From contig NZ_PYGJ01000012.1 of the NCBI RefSeq assembly GCF_003014475.1, positions 62,001 through 126,000 of the forward strand: a stretch of DNA of 64,000 nt, written 5' to 3'. Source of the DNA: Shimia abyssi. Lineage in GTDB: Bacteria > Pseudomonadota > Alphaproteobacteria > Rhodobacterales > Rhodobacteraceae. The position numbers and the translations under genes are program-made. A model generated the notes under the pieces. That model saw only the letters and a program-made list of their open reading frames with translations. It was not told the DNA's origin and did not search any database. Positions 9,394 through 16,969 of the stretch are shown here, in pieces; within the stretch, counting starts at the first letter, position 1, and each line of letters opens with the position of its first letter.

Positions 9394-9852
9394 ATGAAAA
9401 TCTTGTTTGTTTGTCTGGGTAACATCTGCCGCTCACCGGCGGCGGAAGGGGTCTTTCGTAGTTTAGCGCCCGAGACGATAACGGATAGCGCCGGTACAGC
9501 TGGCTGGCATGTCGGCAAGCCACCTTATCGCCCCATGCAAGAAGCCGCCGTGGATTGGGGATATGACATCTCCGATTTACGGGCGCGCCAGTTTTCGATC
9601 CAGGATTTTGCTAGGTTTGATCTGATTGTGGCGATGGATGCCAGTAACGTCACAGACATTGAAGCGCTGCGCCCGGCTGGGAATGAGACGCCAGTGCGAT
9701 TGTTTACTGATTATGCTGCCGCTGAAGGAGCAAGCGAAGTCCCTGACCCGTATTATACGCGTGACTTTGACGGGGCACTGCGCTTGCTGGTTGCATGTGC
9801 AAACGGGCTGAGAACTTTGATCCAAGAGGATGCAAGTATTTCAAAATCTTGA
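9394..9852 (+). CDS. Low-molecular-weight protein-tyrosine phosphatase
   Basis: A 152-residue cytosolic phosphatase. The P-loop CLGNICRS (C-x5-R) is near residues 8-15 and the general-acid Asp lies in VPDPYY near residue 116, both intact. GAGAGG ten bases upstream supports the ATG at 9394. It may dephosphorylate bacterial tyrosine kinases of polysaccharide systems or act on small phosphoesters; nothing nearby points to a substrate. It is divergent from cobB and convergent with the LysR gene. Confidence 0.93.
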   Translation: MKILFVCLGNICRSPAAEGVFRSLAPETITDSAGTAGWHVGKPPYRPMQEAAVDWGYDISDLRARQFSIQDFARFDLIVAMDASNVTDIEALRPAGNETPVRLFTDYAAAEGASEVPDPYYTRDFDGALRLLVACANGLRTLIQEDASISKS

Positions 9853-9865
9853 AACTCTAATGGTT

Positions 9866-10831
9866 TCAAATATCTAGGGCTTCAAAGTGACCTTCCAGCC
9901 ACGGAAACTGCTCTGTTACCGGATCGATCATGTGTTTTTGTAACAAGGTTCGCAGGGTTTGTGCCACATCACGCGGTACAGTTTCAGCCCAATCCTCGCG
10001 CGCATAGAGTGAGATGTTGCGGCTGAGCGGAGCAAAGGGCAACGGATACATGCTCACATGTTCGTGGAAGCGAGCGGCACGAAAATAGCTTAGTGGTGTG
10101 GTGATGGCCCAGCCGATGCCGCGCGACACCATTGATAAGAGGGTGGGGTTTGATCCAATCTCAAAACGATCTGCAAATGTCAGGCCACAACTTTTCAAGT
10201 GGGTCTCGATCTGGCGTGAAATCAACTGTTCTCGTTCGTAGCGCAGCATTGGCAAGTCGCTGAGCACATCCAGCAAATGCGTAGCGCCCGCTACGGCTTC
10301 GGTTGGCGCAACTAGTACAAAAGGATCGCGCGCCAGCGAGTATTCGGTAATTCCTTCGGTGACGTCGCCAGTCGAAGCCGCGACCCCCAAATGTAGCTCT
10401 CTATCGCGCAAAGCCTGACTGATTTCATGGCTCGGGGCGGTGATCAATCGAAACTGACAATTGGTCAGCGACTCGGCCAATGTCGTGACGAGGCGCGGAG
10501 TGAGATCGTTGTCGAAGTCGTCAATTATGCCCATGCTCAACTGCGTAAGATGCGCGAGATCCATTACGGTTAACTCAGATTGCGCAAGGCGTAGTTGTGA
10601 TAGAACGGTAGCGGTGCGCGATTGATAGCTGCGACCTGGACCAGTTAGTTGCATCGGTCGTTTGGAGCGATCCAAAAGGTCAGCTCCCAATGCGGTTTCG
10701 AGATTTCGGATCTGTTGAGACACCGCTGGTTGAGACAGGCCTGTCGCCTCGGCCGTCAGAGCAACGGAACCAGTTTTCGCTAGTGCCTCGAACACCTCGA
10801 GGCCGCGAATAGTTACGCCTTTCATTAACAT
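9866..10831 (-). CDS. LysR-family transcriptional regulator
   Basis: A 321-residue LysR-type regulator. The N-terminal winged helix-turn-helix reads LEVFEALAKTGSVALTAEATGLSQPAVSQQ near residues 11-40 with a linker helix after it. The rest is a periplasmic-binding-protein-like effector domain. GAGAGG seven bases upstream supports the ATG at 10831; an ATG six bases later is possible. Such regulators usually control a divergent gene, but no divergent gene lies close by, so the target is unknown. Confidence 0.9.
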   Translation of the reverse strand: MLMKGVTIRGLEVFEALAKTGSVALTAEATGLSQPAVSQQIRNLETALGADLLDRSKRPMQLTGPGRSYQSRTATVLSQLRLAQSELTVMDLAHLTQLSMGIIDDFDNDLTPRLVTTLAESLTNCQFRLITAPSHEISQALRDRELHLGVAASTGDVTEGITEYSLARDPFVLVAPTEAVAGATHLLDVLSDLPMLRYEREQLISRQIETHLKSCGLTFADRFEIGSNPTLLSMVSRGIGWAITTPLSYFRAARFHEHVSMYPLPFAPLSRNISLYAREDWAETVPRDVAQTLRTLLQKHMIDPVTEQFPWLEGHFEALDI

Positions 10832-10913
10832 TGGATTCCTCTCACAGATCTACCATTTGTGAATCTGTGTGTGTGTTTGGTCAAGCCCCCTGCCGAATGC
10901 CTTGGGGTTGGTC

Positions 10914-11234
10914 TTATCTGAGATGCCCGCATGATGCGGCGACGACTGATCCAAACTCTTTGTATCGTAACCAAAATCGTTCATGGCTATTACTGTCAGA
11001 TTGTCGGATTTTTTGTGCTTTATGCGGATCTTTAAAGAAACTCGCGGCTAGCTTCTGATCGGCACGGGACAGGTTTTGGTCGGCTACTTGCTGTATGCAC
11101 CGACACATGCGCCGGGATGCGGCCTCTCTATCGGATTGCATGCAAGCGCGCGTCATAACGCCCGCTTCCAATGCGGTCGCAAATAACGGGTTGATAAGAA
11201 CGGCAACAAGCGCTGCGCTCAGGTATTTGATCAT
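10914..11234 (-). CDS. Small secreted Cys-rich protein of unknown function
   Basis: A 106-residue protein with a signal peptide (MIKYLSAALVAVLINPLFATA) and a mature part carrying ACMQSDRE, RRMCRCIQQVAD, DPHKAQKIRQSD and a final VVAASCG. I recall this as a Roseobacter-group family sometimes labelled arginine transporter in databases, but it has no transporter features. The four or so cysteines suggest periplasmic disulfides. The ATG at 11234 is chosen because it starts the signal peptide; longer in-frame starts exist to 11267. Confidence 0.65.
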   Translation of the reverse strand: MIKYLSAALVAVLINPLFATALEAGVMTRACMQSDREAASRRMCRCIQQVADQNLSRADQKLAASFFKDPHKAQKIRQSDSNSHERFWLRYKEFGSVVAASCGHLR

Positions 11235-11340
11235 TGTCTGCCTCATATCAATGGCGGCGACACCCATGTTTTCATGGTGTTGTCATACGCCAGACGTCTT
11301 CACGGAATATGAGGCCTGCGCTGATCAAATTCAATCAGGT

Positions 11341-12012
11341 TCAAAATTGAAACCAGAAACCAAGTTTCAACTTTTCCGGCAAGTCACCTGAGAAGATAAC
11401 CTCAGTCACAATATGTGTGCTTGGTGATAGGCGCTTGGCGAGTGCAGGAGTTAGTGTGGTCAGCGCCCGGTTCGCGGTTTCTTTTTCGGCGGTCATCTTG
11501 AGCATGAGCTTGTGCCCTCTACCTATATTGATGCCTTGAACCGCTTCAATTTTGGCGATGCTTCGCCTGAGGCGGGGCAGTATAGTGTACGTTACGTCGG
11601 CGGATATCCAACCATTGAAAACAGGTGTTGCAATGCTCCTTCCCCAGCTCGCTCCTGGGCGAATAGCGATGTCTTTACCCTGAAATGTCGCTTGTGTTCC
11701 AAGGCCAAGTTCCACGGCTGCCAGCGCCATTTCACCTCGCCAAATATTGGTGCGTAAAAACGCGATGGATTTACCATGGCCAAATGTATTTGCTCCGACA
11801 TCAGCGCCGAGCGTCCAGCGAGGACGGAATCCGTATTCATAATAGAGCGAAGAGTAGGCCTGATCTTTTTGATTTGTGTCCACCGGTGATTCAATGGCTA
11901 TAGAGAGAAAGTGCGCGCCATGGTCGCGAAGCCATGGGCCTGCCGCCAACGGGCAGACAAGACAATTCAATATCGCGAACAGGCTGATTAGGCGAAGCAT
12001 GACTTCAATCAT
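11341..12012 (-). CDS. Predicted outer-membrane beta-barrel protein
   Basis: A 223-residue protein with a hydrophobic leader (LRLISLFAILNCLVCPLAAG) and alternating polar/aromatic strands through the body (YYEYGFRPRWTLGADVGAN, LKLGFWFQF at the end). It terminates in Phe, the usual outer-membrane barrel signal. No named family was recognised. A short barrel lipid- or assembly-related protein is possible, but function is unknown. Confidence 0.6.
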   Translation of the reverse strand: MIEVMLRLISLFAILNCLVCPLAAGPWLRDHGAHFLSIAIESPVDTNQKDQAYSSLYYEYGFRPRWTLGADVGANTFGHGKSIAFLRTNIWRGEMALAAVELGLGTQATFQGKDIAIRPGASWGRSIATPVFNGWISADVTYTILPRLRRSIAKIEAVQGINIGRGHKLMLKMTAEKETANRALTTLTPALAKRLSPSTHIVTEVIFSGDLPEKLKLGFWFQF

Positions 12013-12131
12013 TTGTTCATGTTGGTAAACAATAGGTTAATGGGCCACTCCGGATTCCCAGAAATTCTGTAGCCAGTTCCGCTAGGCGTGGTCTAAGCTG
12101 GAATCAGCGAGGTCGAATGATGGAGGACCAG

Positions 12132-12452
12132 ATGCCAAATATTTCCAAGGACGCCCAATTGCAGACAGTCATCACGACGTTTGAAATGACGCCGGGGACC
12201 TGTCAGGATTTGATGGACGCTTTGACGGAGGCGTATGAACAATTCATTTCCAAACAGGCTGGATTTATTGCTGCTGGATTACATGTGAATGATGCCCAGA
12301 CGCGAATTGCCAACTATTCGCAATGGGAACGGCGCGAAGACTTTCAAGCTATGTTGCGCTCCGACGAAATGAGAGAGCGTAATCGCAAGATCAACCAGTT
12401 ATGTCGCAGCTTTGAGCCGGTGATGTACGATGTCGTCGAGGCGTTTTCATAA
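12132..12452 (+). CDS. Antibiotic-biosynthesis-monooxygenase (ABM) domain protein
   Basis: A 106-residue dimeric alpha-beta barrel protein of the ABM superfamily. FISKQAGFIAAGLHVN, followed by TRIANYSQWERREDFQAM, is the characteristic core. Members include quinol monooxygenases, heme-degrading enzymes and proteins of unknown role, and this sequence does not discriminate. GGAGG five bases before the ATG at 12132 supports that start. ATGs at 12117 and 12120 are in frame with GAGG further upstream and cannot be excluded. Confidence 0.7.
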   Translation: MPNISKDAQLQTVITTFEMTPGTCQDLMDALTEAYEQFISKQAGFIAAGLHVNDAQTRIANYSQWERREDFQAMLRSDEMRERNRKINQLCRSFEPVMYDVVEAFS

Positions 12453-12478
12453 ACCAAAGCAACAACGGGCAAACTTTC

Positions 12479-12492
12479 CTGACTTGGATCAA
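12479..12492 (+). promoter_or_regulatory. FNR/CRP-type operator candidate
   Basis: CTGACTTGGATCAA matches the FNR-type pattern TTGAT-N4-ATCAA with one perfect half-site and one at three of five positions. It sits 54 bases before the universal stress gene at 12547. FnrL control of Usp genes at low oxygen is known in alphaproteobacteria; here it is inferred. Confidence 0.4.
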
Positions 12493-12546
12493 GGTCACTA
12501 GCCAGCGGGCCCTTTAACGTGAAACCGCTCGATAAGGAGAGCACGC

Positions 12547-12954
12547 ATGTACCATCATATTTTAATACCTGTCTCATTTGATGATAACAAGAACGCCGAA
12601 ACCGCGATTGCTGTTGCTGAACGGCTGGCGGACGAAAGAACGAAAGTGTCCTTGTTGCATGTCATGGAGCAGGTTCCGGGATATGCGATAAACTACATTC
12701 CCGAGGGCTTCCACGAAGGCGCAAAGGCCGCCATCGTCGAAAGTTTGTCTACGTTGGGCGCTACTTTGCCCAACATGCAGGGTGAAGTGATCGAAGGCCA
12801 CGCCGGTCGTTCCATTCTCGCTTGGGCGTCGGAACATGGCGTGGATTGTATTGTCATCGCCTCACACCGACCGGGCATGCAGGACTACTTTCTGGGCAGC
12901 ACTGCGTCACAGGTTGTGCGCCACGCCAAATGCGCGGTGCATGTTGTGCGTTAG
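12547..12954 (+). CDS. Universal stress protein, first copy
   Basis: A 135-residue UspA-fold protein starting MYHHILIPVSFDD. The C-terminal strand-loop region contains EGHAGRSI and ASHRPGMQDYFLGSTASQV. In ATP-binding Usp proteins the loop follows G-2x-G-9x-G(S/T); here both early Gly positions are altered (SHRP), while GST is retained, so nucleotide binding is uncertain. AAGGAGAG precedes the ATG. It begins a likely three-gene operon with a second Usp and a secreted protein, behind an FNR-like site. Confidence 0.92.
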   Translation: MYHHILIPVSFDDNKNAETAIAVAERLADERTKVSLLHVMEQVPGYAINYIPEGFHEGAKAAIVESLSTLGATLPNMQGEVIEGHAGRSILAWASEHGVDCIVIASHRPGMQDYFLGSTASQVVRHAKCAVHVVR

Positions 12955-12986
12955 GGTCGCCCAAGGCAAACCAAGGAGAGTTTCAA

Positions 12987-13394
12987 ATGTACAAGAATGT
13001 ATTGGTGCCCGTAGCATCGGATCATGATCCTAAAACTGAAAACGCGATGACGGTTGCGCGTTTACTTTTGGATGCGGGTGGAAAAATTACCGTTCTGACG
13101 GTACTGGAAACTATTCCAGAATATATTATGTCGCAACTACCAGATGGTCAGATGGAACATAACCGCAAAACCATGGAGGAAGGGTTATCGCAAGATCACG
13201 ATGGCGCAGATGACGTTGAGATTGTTGTTATTTCAGGCCATGCCGGGCGGTCCATTGTGGAATATGCGCAAGAGCAGGGGATTGACTGTATCGTCATGAA
13301 CTCGCATCGTCCTGATCTGTCAGATTATTTTCTGGGTAGCACAGCAGCACGTGTCGTGAGACATGCTCAATGCGGCGTTCATGTGCTGAGGTAA
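12987..13394 (+). CDS. Universal stress protein, second copy
   Basis: A 135-residue UspA-fold paralogue of the preceding gene, 32 bases downstream, beginning MYKNVLVPVASDHD. It shares SGHAGRSIVEYA and NSHRPDLSDYFLGSTAARVVRHA with its neighbour, including the altered Gly positions of the ATP loop. AAGGAGAG before the ATG at 12987 fixes the start; the long in-frame extension to 12822 overlaps the first Usp and is rejected. The pair probably arose by tandem duplication and may heterodimerise. Confidence 0.92.
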   Translation: MYKNVLVPVASDHDPKTENAMTVARLLLDAGGKITVLTVLETIPEYIMSQLPDGQMEHNRKTMEEGLSQDHDGADDVEIVVISGHAGRSIVEYAQEQGIDCIVMNSHRPDLSDYFLGSTAARVVRHAQCGVHVLR

Positions 13395-13410
13395 ACAAGG
13401 GAGATTACGT

Positions 13411-13908
13411 ATGCGAACCACGATTCTTAGTATAGTAACGGGATTGGGGTTCGCCTTTGCGGCGACATTTGCGGTTGCGCAAGATGATCAGGGCCTATCA
13501 AAAGTACAAATCGATAGGGCTGTACAATCATTTGACAGTGGCGCCCAGGTTTGCGCAAATGCGGATGCCGTCTACCGTCTGGATTGTTTTCAACAAGTTT
13601 TCAGCCGTACGGCTCGTGTTTTTGGTCGAGCATCAGCTTATTGGGAGGCTGATGTCGCTCTCACGCGGGTCAGTCGAAACCTATTCTCGTTCGTACGCGC
13701 TAACACGCATGAGGCACTTGGACGACAAAAGATGAATGGTAGTCGGGTCAAGCCGATCACCGAGGCTTCCGTTCCAGAAGCAACTGCATTGTATCGCACC
13801 AACGTCGACCGCGCGGCTGCAGATTTGGTAAGCGGCAGTAAGTATGAGGCGGATTTTTTTCGACCGATTTCAGATGTCATCCTGAAATATAGTGATGCTC
13901 TGAATTGA
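13411..13908 (+). CDS. Secreted hypothetical protein in the Usp operon
   Basis: A 165-residue protein with a clear signal peptide ending AATFAVAQ. The mature part is helical, with two Cys in AQVCANADAVYRLDCFQ, and no recognised domain. AGGGAG lies about ten bases before the ATG, and only 16 bases separate it from the second Usp gene, so all three are probably cotranscribed. This suggests a periplasmic role under the same stress signal. Confidence 0.7.
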   Translation: MRTTILSIVTGLGFAFAATFAVAQDDQGLSKVQIDRAVQSFDSGAQVCANADAVYRLDCFQQVFSRTARVFGRASAYWEADVALTRVSRNLFSFVRANTHEALGRQKMNGSRVKPITEASVPEATALYRTNVDRAAADLVSGSKYEADFFRPISDVILKYSDALN

Positions 13909-13958
13909 GTTTTGGATTGCATGTGTGCGTCAACCTTTTCTTGCGATTTTGCCAAGGC

Positions 13959-13980
13959 CGCCCCAAATAGGGCGTTCTTT
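13959..13980 (+). terminator. Weak terminator after the Usp operon
   Basis: A five-pair stem CGCCC/GGGCG around a short A-rich loop is followed by TTCTTTT. It ends about 20 bases before the next start codon. Confidence 0.4.
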
Positions 13981-14000
13981 TCAATTGGATAGAGGATATC

Positions 14001-14816
14001 ATGAACGAACTTCCTATCGTCGGAGCGCAGTTGTCGGTTTTGGATATCGACAAAAACAGGGACTGGCTGTTTGAGAAGAATCGCGACCTTGAGCTGCCAG
14101 AGTTCTGTATGGCGGACATCCTTAAGTCGCCCGAGATGTTCGTAGACATGGCCCGCCAAAAGCTTGATGGGTGGCGGGGGCGGTTGGGTATCCATGGGCC
14201 ATTTGGCGGGTTTGAACTCGACACGAAGGACAAAGAAACGCGCGCCGTGGTGCAGGATCGACTAGCCCAAGCGATTGCGGTGTGCGAGGCGCTGGGCGCG
14301 ACGCAGATGGTGCTGCATTCGCCGTTCGATCTTTGGGATGTGCATAATTTTGGCAATGGTCCCAAGGATTTGGAGCGTCGAGTGAGTCAAATTATTGATA
14401 CTCTTGGGCCAACTCTGAAACGTGCGGAAGAGCTCGGTGTTGTGCTTGTTCTGGAGAATATCAAGGACGTGGATCCGGGGCATCGGGCGGCTGTGGTTGA
14501 TGCGGCGGATAGTTCGGCTTTGCGGTTGTCGGTGGATACGGGACATGCGAACTGGGCGCATACGATGGCGGGGGCACCGGCGGTGGATCGCTTTATTACT
14601 GATGCAAATCAGATGCTTAGCCATGTTCACCTGCAGGATACGGATGGGTATGCGGACCGGCATTGGCCGTTGGGGACGGGCAATATCGCGTGGCATGGGG
14701 TCTTTGAGGCGATCAAGCGCTGTAAGAGTGACCCGCATCTCATTGTAGAGATTAATGATTTTGACCGTGTGCAAGAGAGCGTCGCGCATCTGGAAGCACT
14801 GGGATTGGCGCAATAA
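14001..14816 (+). CDS. Sugar phosphate isomerase/epimerase family protein (AP endonuclease 2 fold)
   Basis: A 271-residue TIM-barrel protein of the xylose-isomerase-like superfamily. Metal-ligand motifs expected for the fold are present: HSPF near residue 99, LENIKD near 150, SVDTGHAN near 178, HVHLQDTDG near 211 and EIND near 249. This supports a divalent-metal isomerase or epimerase of sugars or inositols. No transporter or kinase gene adjoins it to name a substrate. The ATG at 14001 follows AGAGGA. Confidence 0.82.
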   Translation: MNELPIVGAQLSVLDIDKNRDWLFEKNRDLELPEFCMADILKSPEMFVDMARQKLDGWRGRLGIHGPFGGFELDTKDKETRAVVQDRLAQAIAVCEALGATQMVLHSPFDLWDVHNFGNGPKDLERRVSQIIDTLGPTLKRAEELGVVLVLENIKDVDPGHRAAVVDAADSSALRLSVDTGHANWAHTMAGAPAVDRFITDANQMLSHVHLQDTDGYADRHWPLGTGNIAWHGVFEAIKRCKSDPHLIVEINDFDRVQESVAHLEALGLAQ

Positions 14817-14832
14817 CGGGCCAAAGTCGCAA

Positions 14833-14876
14833 CGTCGGTATTGCGTCGGTATTCCGTCGGTATCGCGTCGGTGTGG
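14833..14876. repeat. 44-bp element of four 11-bp units, copy 1
   Basis: Four adjacent 11-bp units share the core CGTCGGT and differ in the last four bases (ATTG, ATTC, ATCG, GTGG). The element begins 16 bases after the stop of the isomerase/epimerase gene. A second copy with the same unit number and phase lies at 46454-46497, also just after a stop codon. Confidence 0.85.
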
Positions 14877-14984
14877 TTTTCGACCCAAGTGGCACCTAAA
14901 TCTGAGGGAAACCGTCCGGTATGGGGGTGAAATCCTGCGACCACGCCCCTATCTCAGTTGGGTCGCAATCAAAAGGAGACGCTG

Positions 14985-15236
14985 ATGAAATGTCCTGTGG
15001 ATGGTGCCACGCTGGTGATCACAGATCGCAACGGGGTCGAGATCGACTATTGCCCGGAATGCCGCGGGGTGTGGCTGGATCGAGGTGAACTGGACAAGAT
15101 CATTGAGCGCTCGGCCAGTTACAGTGCTGCGCCCCCTCCGCCGTCGCGCGACCGGGGATATGACGACGATTACGACCGCAAGTACAAGAAGAAGAAAAAG
15201 CGCGGCGGGTTTCTGGACGATCTGTTCGACTTTTAG
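14985..15236 (+). CDS. Zinc-ribbon (zf-TFIIB) domain protein
   Basis: An 83-residue protein beginning MKCPVDGATLVITDRNGVEIDYCPECRGVWLDRGELDKI, a textbook zf-TFIIB zinc ribbon with two CPxx(C) knuckles (KCP and CPEC). The C-terminal half is low-complexity, rich in Pro, Asp, Tyr and a KKKKKR run, ending FLDDLFDF. AAGGAG seven bases before the ATG at 14985 fixes the start. Function is unknown; nucleic-acid or protein binding is plausible. Confidence 0.85.
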   Translation: MKCPVDGATLVITDRNGVEIDYCPECRGVWLDRGELDKIIERSASYSAAPPPPSRDRGYDDDYDRKYKKKKKRGGFLDDLFDF

Positions 15237-15257
15237 AGCGTTCCCGGTTCATCGATG

Positions 15258-15301
15258 CGCCAATGCCCTGCCACGTTTAAGGCTGACCAGGGGCATTGGC
15301 G
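15258..15301. repeat. 11-bp inverted repeat between convergent genes
   Basis: Perfect arms CGCCAATGCCC and GGGCATTGGCG are separated by 22 bases. The repeat lies between the convergent zinc-ribbon gene and the secreted-protein gene. It has no T run and may act as a bidirectional stop or RNA-processing hairpin. Confidence 0.5.
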
Positions 15302-15333
15302 TAAGCTATGGCTCAGAGGAATCCGGAATTACC

Positions 15334-15756
15334 TTAGGATAGAAAATTTGCCTGGCACTCGCGGAATGTGCGGACCTCAGGAGCGGCCCCTGCGAGGGGG
15401 AACACCGCAACTTGGTTTTCGGTAAAGGCCAAGGCAGTGTCGTTGAATTCGAGACCGTCGAGCACATTTCCAAAACCACGATCAGCCACCGACAGAGTCG
15501 CGCCGTTGATGGCGTGGCGGCCGGTTGAGATGTCGATGCGGCTGGGGCCGTCAAAACGCATAGCAAACCACGGGGCCTCGGCCCAGGTTGTGGTGTTGAG
15601 CGTGACGGTCAGAGTGTAGAGCGGCTGGGTCGGATCAAAGGTCAGGAAGATTTCGGCGTCGTCAGTGGCGTGGCTGAGGGTGCAGATGTCGCCCACGGTG
15701 GCCTGCCACGCGTGGGCCGGGGTGGTCAGAGCGAGCGCCAGCAACAGGGTGCGCAT
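15334..15756 (-). CDS. Secreted hypothetical protein
   Basis: A 140-residue protein with signal peptide MRTLLLALALTTPAHA and a mature beta-rich domain (LYTLTVTLNTTTWAEAPWFAMRFDG) with Cys in GDICTLSH and FRECQANF. No family was recognised. The ATG at 15756 shares one base with the stop of the upstream membrane-protein gene (TGATG arrangement), so translation is coupled. In my recollection similar proteins near uvrB are sometimes mislabelled excinuclease subunits. Confidence 0.65.
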   Translation of the reverse strand: MRTLLLALALTTPAHAWQATVGDICTLSHATDDAEIFLTFDPTQPLYTLTVTLNTTTWAEAPWFAMRFDGPSRIDISTGRHAINGATLSVADRGFGNVLDGLEFNDTALAFTENQVAVFPLAGAAPEVRTFRECQANFLS

Positions 15757-16019
15757 CAGACGAGGGCACCAAGCGACATAAAGATCAACAGAGCACCGGG
15801 GGCGAGAACAAGGCCAAGCGCCCATTTAGGGGCCTTGTCGCGGATCGTGAGGATCAGGGCGGGGATTACGAAGAGTGCTGTGAAGCCAATACCAACAATG
15901 AGGAAGCCGAGCGCCATGCCCCGGCCTGCGGCATCCATAGATCCGGTGGCGGTGTCAATCCATGCCCATGCGAAAAAGATGGAATAGGCGAGGGAGAGGA
16001 CATAAACGGCGCGTTTCAT
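15756..16019 (-). CDS. Small integral membrane protein
   Basis: An 87-residue protein with three predicted transmembrane helices: YVLSLAYSIFFAWAWI, then MALGFLIVGIGFTALFVIPALIL, then WALGLVLAPGALLIFMSLG. The ATG at 16019 follows a purine-rich CTCTCTCCC complement (GGGAGAGAG) at correct spacing. The stop overlaps the start of the secreted-protein gene downstream. No family was recognised. Confidence 0.65.
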   Translation of the reverse strand: MKRAVYVLSLAYSIFFAWAWIDTATGSMDAAGRGMALGFLIVGIGFTALFVIPALILTIRDKAPKWALGLVLAPGALLIFMSLGALV

Positions 16020-16152
16020 GGGGAGAGAGGTTAGGGGAGTTGGGTGGAAATGTCGAATGGGTGTTTGGGGACCGTCGCTGACGCCTATGCACACGCGAGG
16101 GGAGCTGCTTTGTCGGGTCTGTTTGGTGCGGTGGTTTCTCCGTTCTGGCCAA

Positions 16153-16233
16153 TGCATGATGCCTTGCATCATGCACGCGCCCGACCCACCCCCATGGGCG
16201 GGCGCGTTACGCACCCACCCTCGGGTCGGGCGC
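16153..16233. repeat. Palindrome cluster between uvrB-side genes
   Basis: Two inverted repeats lie side by side. The first is a 10-bp perfect hairpin TGCATGATGC/GCATCATGCA (16153-16162 and 16166-16175). The second has 11-bp arms GCGCCCGACCC/GGGTCGGGCGC (16177-16187 and 16223-16233), with CCCATGGG and GGGCGGGCGC between them. The structure is typical of dispersed intergenic palindromes. Confidence 0.7.
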
Positions 16234-16250
16234 TGGGCCAACGATTTAAG

Positions 16251-16967
16251 TCAATCGATTGTATTCGAATTATCGCGGTTGGTCTCCAAGTCCCGATGGC
16301 ACAGATCTATGATGTTAGGAAGCAGGTCTGCGCTAGAGTTGTAGTAGTGCTCAAAGAGCATCAGCGCAGCGGTCATTGAATTTGTAGCGGTCCAATTTAG
16401 GCGCTCCGTGCCCCCTAAATAACGACCCAAGCTAACGTCGAAACTGCCAGTTGGATTAGAGAATATCATTGCTACGCCAGAGTAGTTTGGATGGCAAAAC
16501 TCCGAGAGATGGTCGTAGTTTTTTCTGAGACCGGGACAATCTCGATTGGCTCCATCAATCATCGTTAGAATGTTGGTTGCGCTGAACTCCCAATCCTCCC
16601 ATCGAGAACCAAGAATAAACTTTTTTGCGGCCTCGTCTAACTCGTCGACAGAATTTTGCTCGACGCAACGCTCAAGTTTCTTACAGAGGAAATGGTAAGC
16701 GGCTGCGCATTCAACTAAAGCTCGCGTAAGAATGATTCCAGCAAGAGGATTACCGCTCTTTATTGCTACGGCTGCGCCCTCACCCAACTCGATAACGCGC
16801 CAAGAAAGTGCCTCGCGATATATGAGAACCTTAAACGCGACCCTAGGAGTAATTGGTTCGGTTGCTGCAGTAAGATTCTTCAAAAGGCCGTTGCGAAACG
16901 CTTGAAGGTTGGTTTCGGCAATCTCCAATTGTTGGCTTGATACCTCTGCGTATTTGTTGTCCTCCAA
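16251..16967 (-). CDS. DUF5677-like hypothetical protein
   Basis: A 238-residue soluble, mostly helical protein. LAGIILTRALVECAAAYHFL and NYDHLSEFCHPN resemble the DUF5677 family, whose function is unknown and whose members are often in accessory DNA. Base composition is visibly more AT-rich than uvrB and the other neighbours, suggesting acquisition. The start appears to be TTG at 16967, two bases after the uvrB stop, so it may be read by reinitiation; the N terminus is uncertain. Confidence 0.6.
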   Translation of the reverse strand: MEDNKYAEVSSQQLEIAETNLQAFRNGLLKNLTAATEPITPRVAFKVLIYREALSWRVIELGEGAAVAIKSGNPLAGIILTRALVECAAAYHFLCKKLERCVEQNSVDELDEAAKKFILGSRWEDWEFSATNILTMIDGANRDCPGLRKNYDHLSEFCHPNYSGVAMIFSNPTGSFDVSLGRYLGGTERLNWTATNSMTAALMLFEHYYNSSADLLPNIIDLCHRDLETNRDNSNTID

Positions 16968-16969
16968 GC

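Noticed and set aside
11240-11315. Nine-bp inverted repeat GCCTCATAT/ATATGAGGC with 58 bases between arms
   Set aside because: The spacing is large and no regulator gene sits close enough to give it a role; it may be chance.
12822-12986. N-terminal extension of the second Usp gene
   Set aside because: It overlaps the first Usp gene in another frame, and AAGGAGAG at 12973-12980 places the start at 12987.
14833-14876. CRISPR array
   Set aside because: The units are only 11 bp, adjacent, with no spacers and no cas genes nearby.
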